Part shown: piece by piece, positions 1 to 7,490 of the stretch
How positions within the stretch are numbered: position 1 is the first letter of the stretch
How the letters are laid out: each line of letters starts with the position of its first letter
Assembly: GCA_001805165.1 (NCBI GenBank)
Contig: MHEI01000011.1
Coordinates: 11,833 to 21,472 of the forward strand
Direction: 5' to 3'
From: Nitrospirae bacterium RBG_16_43_11
GTDB taxonomy: Bacteria > Nitrospirota > 9FT-COMBO-42-15 > HDB-SIOI813
Length of the DNA stretch: 9,640 nucleotides
The notes under the pieces: model-generated
Seen by the model: the letters and a program-made list of their open reading frames with translations, nothing else
What the model was told of the DNA's origin: nothing
The model's database searches: none
Translations under genes and position numbers: made by a program

Positions 1-51
1 TGCGACGTAGACCAGCCAAGAAATTTAGCGAAGAGTGTAACGGTAGAGTGA
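1..51 (+). CDS. glmS: Glutamine--fructose-6-phosphate aminotransferase, C-terminal end only (partial)
   Basis: Frame 1 is open from the left edge to a TGA at 49-51 and encodes 16 residues, CDVDQPRNLAKSVTVE. This matches the C-terminus I remember for GlmS (E. coli GlmS ends in DVDQPRNLAKSVTVE). GlmS converts fructose-6-phosphate and glutamine to glucosamine-6-phosphate, the first step of cell-wall amino-sugar synthesis, in the cytoplasm. The tail belongs to the isomerase domain and contains the lysine (K603 in E. coli numbering, here in NLAKS) that contacts the sugar substrate, so the visible end is intact. The rest of the gene lies outside the window. The stop overlaps the GTG candidate start of the helicase gene by GTGA, suggesting a shared transcript. 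The call rests on a short but very characteristic peptide. Confidence 0.85.
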   Translation, partial: CDVDQPRNLAKSVTVE

Positions 52-2198
52 AAATGGAATTTCTCAACAATCTTAATCCGCCGCAGCTAAAAGCGGTTGA
101 GCATACAGATGGGCCGCTGCTTATCCTTGCAGGTGCAGGGAGCGGCAAGACGCGTGTCATAACCTATCGTATTGCCAATCTTATTTTTAACAAAGGGGTT
201 TCTCCGTCAAATATTCTCGCTGTAACATTTACCAACAAGGCCGCTGAGGAGATGAAGGAACGTATAAATAAATTTCAGATGGAAAATCGTCATGGAGTAA
301 ATGGCTTGTGGATAGGAACATTTCATTCGATATGTCTGCGCCTCTTAAGAAGGCACGGAAGCGTTCTCGGCTACAGAAACGATTTTTCCATATCCGATAA
401 GTCTGACCAGTTGGATATTGTCAGGGAGTGTGTGAAGGAGCTTAATATCAATGACGAGATATACCCGGTGAATTCGCTTGCGAACAGGGTTTCACACCTT
501 AAGAACAGGTTGATAACCCCTGATGAGTTTGCGAAAACATCAAAAGGTTTTGGTGTGGATGATAAGGCTTTGAAGGTCTACAGGCTTTATCAGGAAAAAC
601 TTGCAAGCCGTCATGCAATGGATTTTGATGACCTTATAATGAAGTGTGTTGAACTATTTGAAAAGAATCAGGAGCTGCGTGATAAATATCAGGAAACACT
701 CAGATATATATTGGTGGATGAGTATCAGGATACGAACGCCGCTCAGTACAGATTGATCAGACTCCTTTCTGATAATCATCAGAACCTCTGTGTAGTTGGA
801 GATGATGATCAGAGTATTTATCGTTTCAGGGGGGCAGAACTTCAGAACATACTCAGCTTTGAAAGTGATTTTCCTTCTGCGACTGTAATCAGGCTTGAAC
901 AAAATTACCGTTCTACAGGCTCGATACTGGGTATCGCCGGCACGGTCATTGAAAGAAATGCCGGACGCCATGTCAAAAGATTATGGACAGAAAATCCGGA
1001 GGGGGAACCTGTTGATTACCGCAGGACTGATGATGAGAGAGAAGAGGCAAAATATGTGGCACGATGTATAAAGTCAATGATTAAGAATGGCCGAAGGGGG
1101 AGAGATTTTGCCATACTCTACAGGACTAATGCCCAGTCAAGGATTATTGAAGAAATCATGATAGAGTCAGGACTCCCATATATAATAGTCGGCGGCCTTA
1201 AGTTCTATGAACGGAAAGAGATTAAGGACATAATGGCTTATATCAAGGCATCCCTTCATCCGGAAGATGATGTAACTCTTCGCAGGATAATAAATGTACC
1301 GCATAGAGGTATAGGGGCCGTGACTTTGAAGTCTGTAGAAGAATATGCCGCCCTTCATAGGGTATCGTTATATGAGGGTGTATTAAAACTATCTCCGGGT
1401 AATCCTAAGTTGAAAGGGTTTATAGATATAATTGAAAAACTAAGGAACTTAGTCCGTGAATTACCTCCTTCAGAATTTGTGAAACTTACATTTGAAATTA
1501 CAGGTTACATTGAGGCATTAAAGAAGGATGAAAAGGGAGAAGACCGGATAGAAAACGTAATGGAACTCCGTGCTGCCGTGAATAGATATGAAGAGCGGAT
1601 GCCGGGGATGGATATTTGCGGATTCCTGGATGAGGCGAGTCTGTTCAGCAGTTCAGATGATCCTGAACTTAAGTCATCGGACAATGTGGGGCTTATGACA
1701 CTTCACAGCGCAAAGGGGCTTGAATTTCCTGTTGTCTTTATTACAGGACTTGAAGAAGGTATGCTCCCCCATGCAGGCAGTATGGATAATGAGGAAGAGA
1801 TCGAGGAAGAGCGGAGGTTATGCTATGTTGGTATTACAAGGGCGAGGGAGCGGCTCTTTCTTACAAGTGCAAGGAAGAGGAATATCTTTGGCCAGTTGAT
1901 GGACAGGACAGAGTCGAGATTCATCAGGGATATACGGGGAAATGCAAAAATAAGGATAGAAATTGATAGTTCACATATGTATAATAAATTCGTTAACCGT
2001 GAAGTTATTAATATCCCTAAGGTAAGCTGGGAGAGAGGAAAGTTTAAGACAGGAGATCGTGTAAGTCATCAGTTGTGGGGTGTCGGTGTTGTAGAGAAAT
2101 CTGAGGGACGGGGTGAGGAAGAAAAAGTTATTGTAAAGTTTAATACGGTAGGCTCAAAAAGGCTTGCCGTAAGATTTGCCAATTTAAAGTCAGTATAA
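48..2198 (+). CDS. pcrA: ATP-dependent 3'-5' DNA helicase, UvrD/PcrA family (superfamily 1A)
   Basis: This 716-residue protein has the usual PcrA/UvrD length and motif order. It has a Q motif (LNPPQ, 9-13), Walker A GAGSGKT (29-35), motif Ia TFTNKAAEEM (60-69), motif Ib GTFHS (90-94), Walker B VDEYQDT (223-229), motif III GDDDQSIYRFRGA (251-263), motif IV QNYRST (285-290), motif V TLHSAKGLEF (551-560) and motif VI with YVGITRARE (593-601). The last 50 or so residues (GDRVSHQLWGVGVV onward) resemble the Tudor-like domain by which PcrA/UvrD contacts RNA polymerase. The family unwinds DNA in nucleotide excision and mismatch repair and removes recombinase filaments. The GTG at 48 overlaps the glmS stop; the ATG at 54 (MEFLNNLNPPQ) fits the usual family N-terminus at least as well. 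Neither has a strong Shine-Dalgarno sequence. PcrA versus UvrD naming is arbitrary here; RecB- and Rep-type proteins are less likely given the C-terminus. Confidence 0.95.
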   Translation: MKMEFLNNLNPPQLKAVEHTDGPLLILAGAGSGKTRVITYRIANLIFNKGVSPSNILAVTFTNKAAEEMKERINKFQMENRHGVNGLWIGTFHSICLRLLRRHGSVLGYRNDFSISDKSDQLDIVRECVKELNINDEIYPVNSLANRVSHLKNRLITPDEFAKTSKGFGVDDKALKVYRLYQEKLASRHAMDFDDLIMKCVELFEKNQELRDKYQETLRYILVDEYQDTNAAQYRLIRLLSDNHQNLCVVGDDDQSIYRFRGAELQNILSFESDFPSATVIRLEQNYRSTGSILGIAGTVIERNAGRHVKRLWTENPEGEPVDYRRTDDEREEAKYVARCIKSMIKNGRRGRDFAILYRTNAQSRIIEEIMIESGLPYIIVGGLKFYERKEIKDIMAYIKASLHPEDDVTLRRIINVPHRGIGAVTLKSVEEYAALHRVSLYEGVLKLSPGNPKLKGFIDIIEKLRNLVRELPPSEFVKLTFEITGYIEALKKDEKGEDRIENVMELRAAVNRYEERMPGMDICGFLDEASLFSSSDDPELKSSDNVGLMTLHSAKGLEFPVVFITGLEEGMLPHAGSMDNEEEIEEERRLCYVGITRARERLFLTSARKRNIFGQLMDRTESRFIRDIRGNAKIRIEIDSSHMYNKFVNREVINIPKVSWERGKFKTGDRVSHQLWGVGVVEKSEGRGEEEKVIVKFNTVGSKRLAVRFANLKSV

Positions 2199-2218
2199 AA
2201 TCATAATAGAAAATTCAT

Positions 2219-2506
2219 ATGAAAATAACACGTAAAGAAGTAGAGCATGTTGCCAAATTGGCCCGGTTGGCCCTCAGGGATGAGGAGATAGAGACATTGA
2301 CCAATCAACTTGGCAATATCCTGACATATGTAGAGAAATTAAATGAACTTGATACAACAAACATTGAGCCGACATCACATGTGTTGCCGATAAAAAATGT
2401 CCTCCGGGAAGATGAAGAAAGAAAATCTATTGAGAGAGAAAAGGCGCTTGGCAATGCACCGGACAGGACAGAGGAATTTTTCAGAGTACCGAAGGTGATA
2501 GAGTGA
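2219..2506 (+). CDS. gatC: Asp-tRNA(Asn)/Glu-tRNA(Gln) amidotransferase subunit C
   Basis: A 95-residue protein of the normal GatC length. The N-terminal helix ITRKEVEHVAKLARLAL (3-19), the segment ending in NIEPTSHV, the LREDE stretch and the C-terminal APDRTEEFFRVPKVIE are all typical of the family. GatC is the small subunit that wraps around GatA and holds it to GatB in the heterotrimer; it has no catalytic site of its own. It lies 20 bases after the helicase stop in an AT-rich spacer with no clear Shine-Dalgarno sequence, so translation may depend partly on the upstream gene. The frame ends with tandem stops, TGA then TAA (2504-2509). It is separated from gatA by panD, although gatC, gatA and gatB are often directly adjacent in other bacteria. 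Confidence 0.96.
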   Translation: MKITRKEVEHVAKLARLALRDEEIETLTNQLGNILTYVEKLNELDTTNIEPTSHVLPIKNVLREDEERKSIEREKALGNAPDRTEEFFRVPKVIE

Positions 2507-2520
2507 TAAGTGCATTATAA

Positions 2521-2529
2521 GAGGAGGGG
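2521..2529 (+). promoter_or_regulatory. Strong ribosome binding site for panD
   Basis: GAGGAGGGG lies 5 bases before a TTG codon at 2535. It is among the best Shine-Dalgarno matches in the window and selects TTG as the panD start, because the next in-frame ATG (2547) would be too far away and would remove conserved N-terminal residues. Confidence 0.8.
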
Positions 2530-2534
2530 TTACA

Positions 2535-2897
2535 TTGCTGAGAGAGATGTTGAGAGCAAAGATTCACAGGGCAACTGTTACAGAGGCGAACCTGTCCTAT
2601 GAAGGGAGCATAACCATAGATGAAGACCTGATACAGGCTGCAGGTATTCTTCCCTATGAGCAGGTTATGGTATCTAATCTACACAATGGGGAACGGTTTG
2701 AGACTTATGTGATACCTGGTCCAAAGGGGAGTGGTCACGTCTGCCTCAATGGTCCTACTGCAAGAAAAGGGATTGTTGGTGATAAGATCGTCATATTCTG
2801 CTACGAATATTATAATGAGGATGAGCTTAAGGCATTCAAACCAAAGATAATAATTGTAGACGAAAAAAACAAGATTGTCAGGATGGGGGAAATATAG
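2535..2897 (+). CDS. panD: Aspartate 1-decarboxylase precursor (pyruvoyl-dependent)
   Basis: This 120-residue protein matches bacterial PanD from end to end. PanD decarboxylates L-aspartate to beta-alanine, the precursor of pantothenate and CoA. The proenzyme cleaves itself between Gly24 and Ser25 (YEGS, 22-25), and Ser25 becomes the pyruvoyl cofactor. Other expected residues are present: Lys9 and His11 (AKIHR), Arg54, Thr57 and Tyr58 (ERFETY), and Asn72-Gly73 (LNGPTA). The TTG start gives MLREMLRAKIHR, which aligns residue for residue with the E. coli start MIRTMLQGKLHR, and is supported by the strong ribosome binding site. The gene sits 28 bases after gatC and 14 before gatA, in the same direction, so it is probably cotranscribed with the amidotransferase genes. 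Its position inside the gat cluster is the odd point; the protein itself looks ordinary. Confidence 0.97.
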   Translation: MLREMLRAKIHRATVTEANLSYEGSITIDEDLIQAAGILPYEQVMVSNLHNGERFETYVIPGPKGSGHVCLNGPTARKGIVGDKIVIFCYEYYNEDELKAFKPKIIIVDEKNKIVRMGEI

Positions 2898-2911
2898 AGG
2901 TAAGAAGTCAG

Positions 2912-4378
2912 ATGGAACTCTATAACCTTACCATACACGAGCTTAATGATCTCCTGAAGAAAAAAGAGGTAACCGTAAGGGAGATAGCAGAGTCTGTCTT
3001 CTCACGCATTGATGATGTTGAGGATAAGGTACGGGCGTATGCCTGTTTATCTGCAGATAAGGCGTTTGAGCAGGCAAAAAAAGCTGACATGCTTATCAGG
3101 GATAATACGGATTTTTCCGCTCTCAACGGAATACCTGTAGCTATAAAAGATAATATGTGCACAGAGGGTATTCAGACGACTTGTGCTTCCAGGATTCTTC
3201 AGGACTTCCGTCCCCCATACACTGCTTCTGTTATTGAAAAACTTAATAGCAGGGGATATCTCCATACCGGAATGACGAACATGGATGAATTTGCAATGGG
3301 TTCCTCCACTGAAAACTCATCTTACAGGGTTACAAAAAATCCATGGGATATTACAAGGGTACCCGGCGGGTCGAGCGGTGGTTCTGCAGCAGCGGTTGCT
3401 GCAGGTGAATGTATAGCAGCGCTTGGGTCTGATACCGGAGGCTCAATCCGGCAGCCTGCCGCCCTCTGTGGTGTAGTAGGATTAAAGCCGACATACGGGC
3501 GGGTCTCACGTTACGGACTTGTTGCCTTTGCTTCATCTCTTGACCAAATCGGACCTCTGACAAAAGATGTCACTGACTGTGCAATAATGTTAAAGGCCAT
3601 CAGCGGCCATGATCCGGCTGATTCTACATCTGCCGCCATTTCTGTACCTGATTATCAGGCAGTCCTTGGAAGGGATATAAAGGGTATTAAACTTGGCATA
3701 CCGGGGGAGTATTTTATCAGTGGTATGGACCCTTCAGTTGACCGGTCTGTCCGGGAGGCAATAAAGGTATTTGAGAGACTTGGCGCTGTTATCGAGGATA
3801 TTTCCCTGCCGCATACTGAATATGCTGTTGCCGCTTACTATATAATTGCTACTGCAGAGGCGAGTTCCAATCTCGCCCGTTATGATGGAGTAAAATATGG
3901 TTACAGGACAAAAGATGCGGATAATCTCCTGGAGATGTATATGAAGACGAGGGATGAGGGATTCGGGTCTGAGGTGAAGAGGAGGATAATGCTTGGGACG
4001 TATGTCCTGAGTGCAGGATATTATGATGCCTATTACAGAAAGGCGCAGCAGGTGAGGACACTTATCAAACGAGACTTCGATAAGGCGTTTGAAAAGGTTG
4101 ATGCAATACTGACACCGACAACTCCTACACCGGCTTTCAGTATTGGAGAAAAGACACAGGATCCTCTTCAGATGTATTTGTCTGATATATTCACGATATC
4201 GGTAAACCTCGCGGGAATTCCGGCAATCTCTATACCCTGCGGGTTTACAGAAGGCGAATTACCGGTTGGACTTCAGATACTTGGCAAACACTTTGATGAA
4301 GAAAGAATATTGCAGGCAGCGTATGCGTATGAGCAGTCTACGGAGTGGCATAAGCGTAGAGCAAAAATTAGAGGATAG
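2912..4378 (+). CDS. gatA: Asp-tRNA(Asn)/Glu-tRNA(Gln) amidotransferase subunit A (glutaminase subunit)
   Basis: This 488-residue amidase-signature enzyme has the usual GatA length. It hydrolyses glutamine and passes the ammonia through a channel to GatB, where mischarged Glu-tRNA(Gln) or Asp-tRNA(Asn) is amidated. The Ser-cis-Ser-Lys triad is complete: Lys79 (VAIKDN, 76-81), Ser154 in PGGSSGGS (151-158) and Ser178 in GSDTGGSIRQP (172-182). These positions are the same as those I recall for Staphylococcus aureus GatA. TNMDEFAMGSSTENS (122-136) and LKPTYGRVSRYGL (191-203) are further family hallmarks, and the C-terminal PAISIPCGF and LPVGLQILG stretches are intact. An AGAGGT-type ribosome binding site at 2896-2901 overlaps the panD stop, 10 bases before the ATG. 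GatB follows after 32 bases. Confidence 0.98.
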   Translation: MELYNLTIHELNDLLKKKEVTVREIAESVFSRIDDVEDKVRAYACLSADKAFEQAKKADMLIRDNTDFSALNGIPVAIKDNMCTEGIQTTCASRILQDFRPPYTASVIEKLNSRGYLHTGMTNMDEFAMGSSTENSSYRVTKNPWDITRVPGGSSGGSAAAVAAGECIAALGSDTGGSIRQPAALCGVVGLKPTYGRVSRYGLVAFASSLDQIGPLTKDVTDCAIMLKAISGHDPADSTSAAISVPDYQAVLGRDIKGIKLGIPGEYFISGMDPSVDRSVREAIKVFERLGAVIEDISLPHTEYAVAAYYIIATAEASSNLARYDGVKYGYRTKDADNLLEMYMKTRDEGFGSEVKRRIMLGTYVLSAGYYDAYYRKAQQVRTLIKRDFDKAFEKVDAILTPTTPTPAFSIGEKTQDPLQMYLSDIFTISVNLAGIPAISIPCGFTEGELPVGLQILGKHFDEERILQAAYAYEQSTEWHKRRAKIRG

Positions 4379-4410
4379 AGGACAGGCAGGGAGAGGGTGG
4401 GTATTCCAGG

Positions 4411-5844
4411 ATGTTACAATACGAAGTAGTCATCGGGCTTGAGGTTCACGCTCAGCTCCTGACGAAATCCAAGATCTTCTGCGGTTGCAGTACTAAATTC
4501 GGGTCGCCGCCAAATACGCAGACGTGCCCGGTCTGTCTCGGCCTTCCTGGCGTGCTTCCGGTTTTGAACAGAGAGGCTGTTAATTTTGCTATTATGATGG
4601 CCCTTGCAACACGCAGTAAAATCGAACCATACTGCCGTTTTGCACGGAAAAACTATTTCTATCCTGATCTGCCTAAAGGGTATCAGATATCACAATATGA
4701 ACTACCCCTGTCTACCGGAGGATATATTGAGATTGATGTTAACGGAGGTATTAAAAAGATCGGACTTACAAGGATCCACATGGAAGAGGATGCAGGCAAG
4801 TCTATTCACGATGGTTCTGCAGATACGACACTTGTTGATTTAAACCGGGCAGGTGTGCCGCTTATTGAAATAGTCAGCGAACCTGAAATCCGTTCACCGG
4901 AAGACTCAGTGACCTATCTTAAGAAACTCAGAGAAACACTACGTTATCTTGAGATATGCGATGGCAATATGGAAGAGGGGAGTTTCCGCTGTGATGCGAA
5001 TATCTCAATACGACCTGTTGGTGAGAAAGAATTAGGCACAAAGACAGAAGTAAAAAATATGAATTCCTTCAGATTCGTACAAAAGGCGCTGGAGTATGAG
5101 ATTAACAGGCAGATTGAGGTTGTCAGCGGTGGAGGCAGGATTATTCAGGAGACAAGGTTATGGGATTCAGACAGGGGTGTTACAGTCTCAATGAGGTCAA
5201 AAGAAGAGGCTCATGATTACAGGTATTTCCCTGAACCTGATCTTGTCCCCCTGGAAGTTTCAACAGAATGGCAGGAGGAGGTTAAAAAGAAACTGCCTGA
5301 ATTGCCGGACGAAAAAAGGGAGAGATTTGTGCAGGAATATGAAATACCGGAATATGATGCACAGGTACTTACAGCATCAAAGGCCCTTGCAAACTATTTT
5401 GAAGAATCGGTAAGGGATTACCGTAGTCCCAAGTCTATAAGCAACTGGATAATGGGAGATCTTCTGAGGGAGCTAAAACTTTCAGGGACGGATATTGATG
5501 ATTCCCTTATAAGACCTCCTCATTTGTCTAAGATGATAAAGATGATAGATGAAGATGTAATAAGCGGTAAGATAGCCAAAACCGTATTTGAAGAGATGTA
5601 TAGAACAGGGAAAGACCCTGAGGCCATAGTGCAAGAGAAGGGGCTTGTCCAGGTGACAGATGAAGGTGAGATAGAAAAGTATGTATCGCAGGTCATAGCT
5701 GAAAATCCGGGTGAAGCAGAGGCATATAGAGGAGGGAAGGATAAGTTAATAGGTTTCTTTGTCGGTCAGGTGATGAAGCTGTCAGGAGGAAAGGCAAATC
5801 CGGCTAAGGTGAATGAGATATTAAAGAGTATGTTAAGGGGTTAA
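4411..5844 (+). CDS. gatB: Asp-tRNA(Asn)/Glu-tRNA(Gln) amidotransferase subunit B
   Basis: This 477-residue protein is a standard-length GatB. It binds the mischarged tRNA, activates its Glu or Asp side chain with ATP and transfers ammonia from GatA. The N-terminal cradle domain shows YEVVIGLEVHAQL (4-16), a CxC and CxxC cysteine set (24, 26, 39, 42) that could bind metal, RKNYFYPDLPKGYQ (79-92), LNRAGVPLIEIVSEP (144-158) and EEGSFRCDANISIRP (188-202). The last 140 or so residues form the helical YqeY-like tRNA-binding tail, ending NPAKVNEILKSML. The ATG at 4411 matches the family start, yet its leader is weak: a purine-rich GGGAGAGGG lies about 13 bases upstream and only CCAGG is close. The sequence cannot tell which of Gln-tRNA or Asn-tRNA, or both, is the physiological product. 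Confidence 0.98.
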   Translation: MLQYEVVIGLEVHAQLLTKSKIFCGCSTKFGSPPNTQTCPVCLGLPGVLPVLNREAVNFAIMMALATRSKIEPYCRFARKNYFYPDLPKGYQISQYELPLSTGGYIEIDVNGGIKKIGLTRIHMEEDAGKSIHDGSADTTLVDLNRAGVPLIEIVSEPEIRSPEDSVTYLKKLRETLRYLEICDGNMEEGSFRCDANISIRPVGEKELGTKTEVKNMNSFRFVQKALEYEINRQIEVVSGGGRIIQETRLWDSDRGVTVSMRSKEEAHDYRYFPEPDLVPLEVSTEWQEEVKKKLPELPDEKRERFVQEYEIPEYDAQVLTASKALANYFEESVRDYRSPKSISNWIMGDLLRELKLSGTDIDDSLIRPPHLSKMIKMIDEDVISGKIAKTVFEEMYRTGKDPEAIVQEKGLVQVTDEGEIEKYVSQVIAENPGEAEAYRGGKDKLIGFFVGQVMKLSGGKANPAKVNEILKSMLRG

Positions 5845-5860
5845 ATAAGGAGAATAAAAA

Positions 5861-7141
5861 ATGAGTGAAATAATGGATGTCTATGCAAGGGAGATACTTG
5901 ATTCGCGTGGGAATCCGACAGTTGAGGTGGATGTTGTATTGGAGAATGGGATTTTAGGCCGTGCAGCAGTCCCGTCAGGCGCTTCCACAGGCAAGAAGGA
6001 GGCGTTGGAGCTCAGGGATGGAGACAAGAGGCGTTATTCAGGAAAAGGCGTGGAGAATGCCGTAACAAATATCATAGAAAAGATCGGTCCTGAGCTGCTC
6101 TCTATAGATGTTGCGGAGCAGGTACTGATAGACAGGATTATGTTAGACATGGATGGCACAGAGAATAAGGGCAATCTTGGGGCGAATGCTATTCTGGGAG
6201 TGTCTCTGGCAGTAGCCAAAGCTGCTGCTGATGACACAGGACTCCCTCTGTACCGTTATATTGGCGGGGTAAATGCAAAGGAGCTTCCGGTACCACTGAT
6301 GAATATACTGAACGGCGGAAAGCATGCGGATAATAACCTCGACCTGCAGGAATTCATGATTGTCCCTGTTGGGACTGATAACGTCAGAGATGCAATCAGG
6401 ATGGGAGCAGAGGTATTTCATTCTCTTAAGGGTATACTCCATGAAAAAGGGTACAATACTGCGGTTGGCGACGAAGGCGGGTTTGCCCCGAACCTTTCAT
6501 CCAATGAAGAGGCTATACAGTTGATAATCAAGGCAATTGAAAAGTCTGGTTTCAGGCCAGGGGAAGATATGCTGATCGCTCTTGATTCAGCATCCAGTGA
6601 GTTTTATAAAGATGGGAAATATTATTTGAAGGGTGAGCGGAAAGAGGGACGGACATCCGGAGATATGATCAGCTTTTATGAAGAACTGATAAATAAATAT
6701 CCCATCATCTCCATCGAAGACGGTCTGTCAGAAGATGACTGGGATGGGTGGAAACAACTCACATCGAGGTTTGGCAACAGGGTGCAACTCGTAGGAGATG
6801 ACATATTTGTCACGAATGTTAAATTACTCGAAAAGGGTATAAAGGAAGGCGTTGGCAACTCAATACTGGTAAAGGTAAACCAGATAGGGACATTGACAGA
6901 GACGCTTGATTCAGTTGAGATGGCAAAGAGGGCAGGATACACGGCAGTTATTTCGCACCGCTCAGGTGAGACGGAAGATACAACAATCGCTGACCTGTCG
7001 GTAGCATGTAATACCGGCCAGATCAAGACAGGGTCATTATCAAGAACCGACAGGCTTGCCAAATATAACCAGCTTATCAGGATAGAGGATGAACTCGGAG
7101 AGACGGCCATTTTCAGAGGGAGAAGTGTTTTCAAGGTATGA
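5861..7141 (+). CDS. eno: Enolase (phosphopyruvate hydratase)
   Basis: This 426-residue enolase interconverts 2-phosphoglycerate and phosphoenolpyruvate in glycolysis and gluconeogenesis. All catalytic positions are present, each offset by three from the E. coli numbering I recall: the mobile loop SGASTG (39-44) with Ser42, His155 (KHADNN), Glu164, the acid Glu205 in GDEGGFAPN (203-211), Mg ligands Asp242, Glu286 (SIEDGL) and Asp313 (VGDD), the base Lys338 (LVKVNQ), HRS (366-368) and Lys389 in IKTGSLSRTDR. The start has a good ribosome binding site, AAGGAGA at 5847-5853, 7 bases before the ATG and 16 bases after the gatB stop. The stop TGA overlaps the next start as ATGA. Enolase is often followed by an FtsB/DivIC-type gene in bacteria, as here. 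Confidence 0.99.
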   Translation: MSEIMDVYAREILDSRGNPTVEVDVVLENGILGRAAVPSGASTGKKEALELRDGDKRRYSGKGVENAVTNIIEKIGPELLSIDVAEQVLIDRIMLDMDGTENKGNLGANAILGVSLAVAKAAADDTGLPLYRYIGGVNAKELPVPLMNILNGGKHADNNLDLQEFMIVPVGTDNVRDAIRMGAEVFHSLKGILHEKGYNTAVGDEGGFAPNLSSNEEAIQLIIKAIEKSGFRPGEDMLIALDSASSEFYKDGKYYLKGERKEGRTSGDMISFYEELINKYPIISIEDGLSEDDWDGWKQLTSRFGNRVQLVGDDIFVTNVKLLEKGIKEGVGNSILVKVNQIGTLTETLDSVEMAKRAGYTAVISHRSGETEDTTIADLSVACNTGQIKTGSLSRTDRLAKYNQLIRIEDELGETAIFRGRSVFKV

Positions 7142-7488
7142 GAAACTTTACAGAAAATCTTAACCTGTCAAAAAAACAAAAAAGATGGATGACATTTGGT
7201 ATTGCAGGGATTGTCTCTGTATACGTCCTTATCTCGTTCCTTTTCAACGACCTCGGATTCGTTAAATATATTACGATGTATCGCGAATATAACAGGATGA
7301 GTGCAGATATAAGGCGGTTTCAGAAAGAAAATATACAGATACGGGAAGAAGTCAAGTCACTCAAGACCGACCCGGATTATATAGAGGCGTATGCGAGAGA
7401 AAAGCTGGGGCTTGCGAAGGAAGGAGAGATAATTTACAGGTTTGAGGATGATAGTAAATCAAAAATGAAAAATCAAAATTCAAAATGA
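7138..7488 (+). CDS. FtsB/DivIC family septum formation initiator protein
   Basis: A 116-residue bitopic membrane protein. A Lys/Arg-rich N-terminus (KKQKR, 12-16) precedes one hydrophobic segment at about 19-36, predicting a cytoplasmic N-terminus. A coiled-coil-like stretch follows (about 45-76), then the family signature around DYIEAYAREKLGLAKEGEIIY (80-100). FtsB/DivIC proteins join FtsL and FtsQ/DivIB in the divisome and help activate septal peptidoglycan synthesis. The ATG overlaps the enolase stop (ATGA), and its own TGA overlaps the GH57 start (ATGA), so translational coupling on both sides is likely. The last 13 or so residues (DDSKSKMKNQNSK) are encoded by an A-rich repetitive tract and look like a non-conserved addition after the conserved IIYRF end. 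I give no gene symbol because ftsB and divIC cannot be separated from sequence alone. Confidence 0.9.
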   Translation: MRNFTENLNLSKKQKRWMTFGIAGIVSVYVLISFLFNDLGFVKYITMYREYNRMSADIRRFQKENIQIREEVKSLKTDPDYIEAYAREKLGLAKEGEIIYRFEDDSKSKMKNQNSK

Positions 7489-7490
7489 AA
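7453..7490 (+). repeat. A-rich imperfect direct repeat at the FtsB-like/GH57 gene junction
   Basis: Almost every base is A or T, with units of the form TCAAAA(A)TGAAA at about 7459-7470 and 7480-7490 and related TCAAAATTC in between. The tract encodes the last residues of the FtsB-like protein and contains the ATG of the next gene (7485). Its composition differs clearly from the flanking coding DNA. It has no Shine-Dalgarno sequence. It may be a low-complexity insertion or slippage product; it could also act as an unstructured translation enhancer. Confidence 0.6.

Noticed and set aside
654..971. Antisense open frame of 105 codons opposite the helicase
   Set aside because: It sits opposite helicase motifs II to IV, whose coding frame is clear. 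The predicted peptide has no domain resemblance.
2199..2218. Possible promoter in the AT-rich helicase-gatC spacer
   Set aside because: The spacer is only 20 bases and has no well-spaced pair of -35 and -10 elements that I can defend.
4604..4843. Overlapping + strand frame inside gatB
   Set aside because: It covers a region of gatB encoding conserved motifs in the other frame, and the peptide is unlike any family I know.
6676..7134. Long antisense open frame of 152 codons opposite the end of eno
   Set aside because: It lies wholly within a confidently identified enolase, shows no recognisable family motif and has no ribosome binding site or promoter that I can see. It is a by-product of enolase codon use.
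7453..7490. Possible CRISPR or terminator signal in the A-rich tract
   Set aside because: The units are too short and irregular, with no spacers. There is no GC-rich hairpin, and a following T-run is absent.
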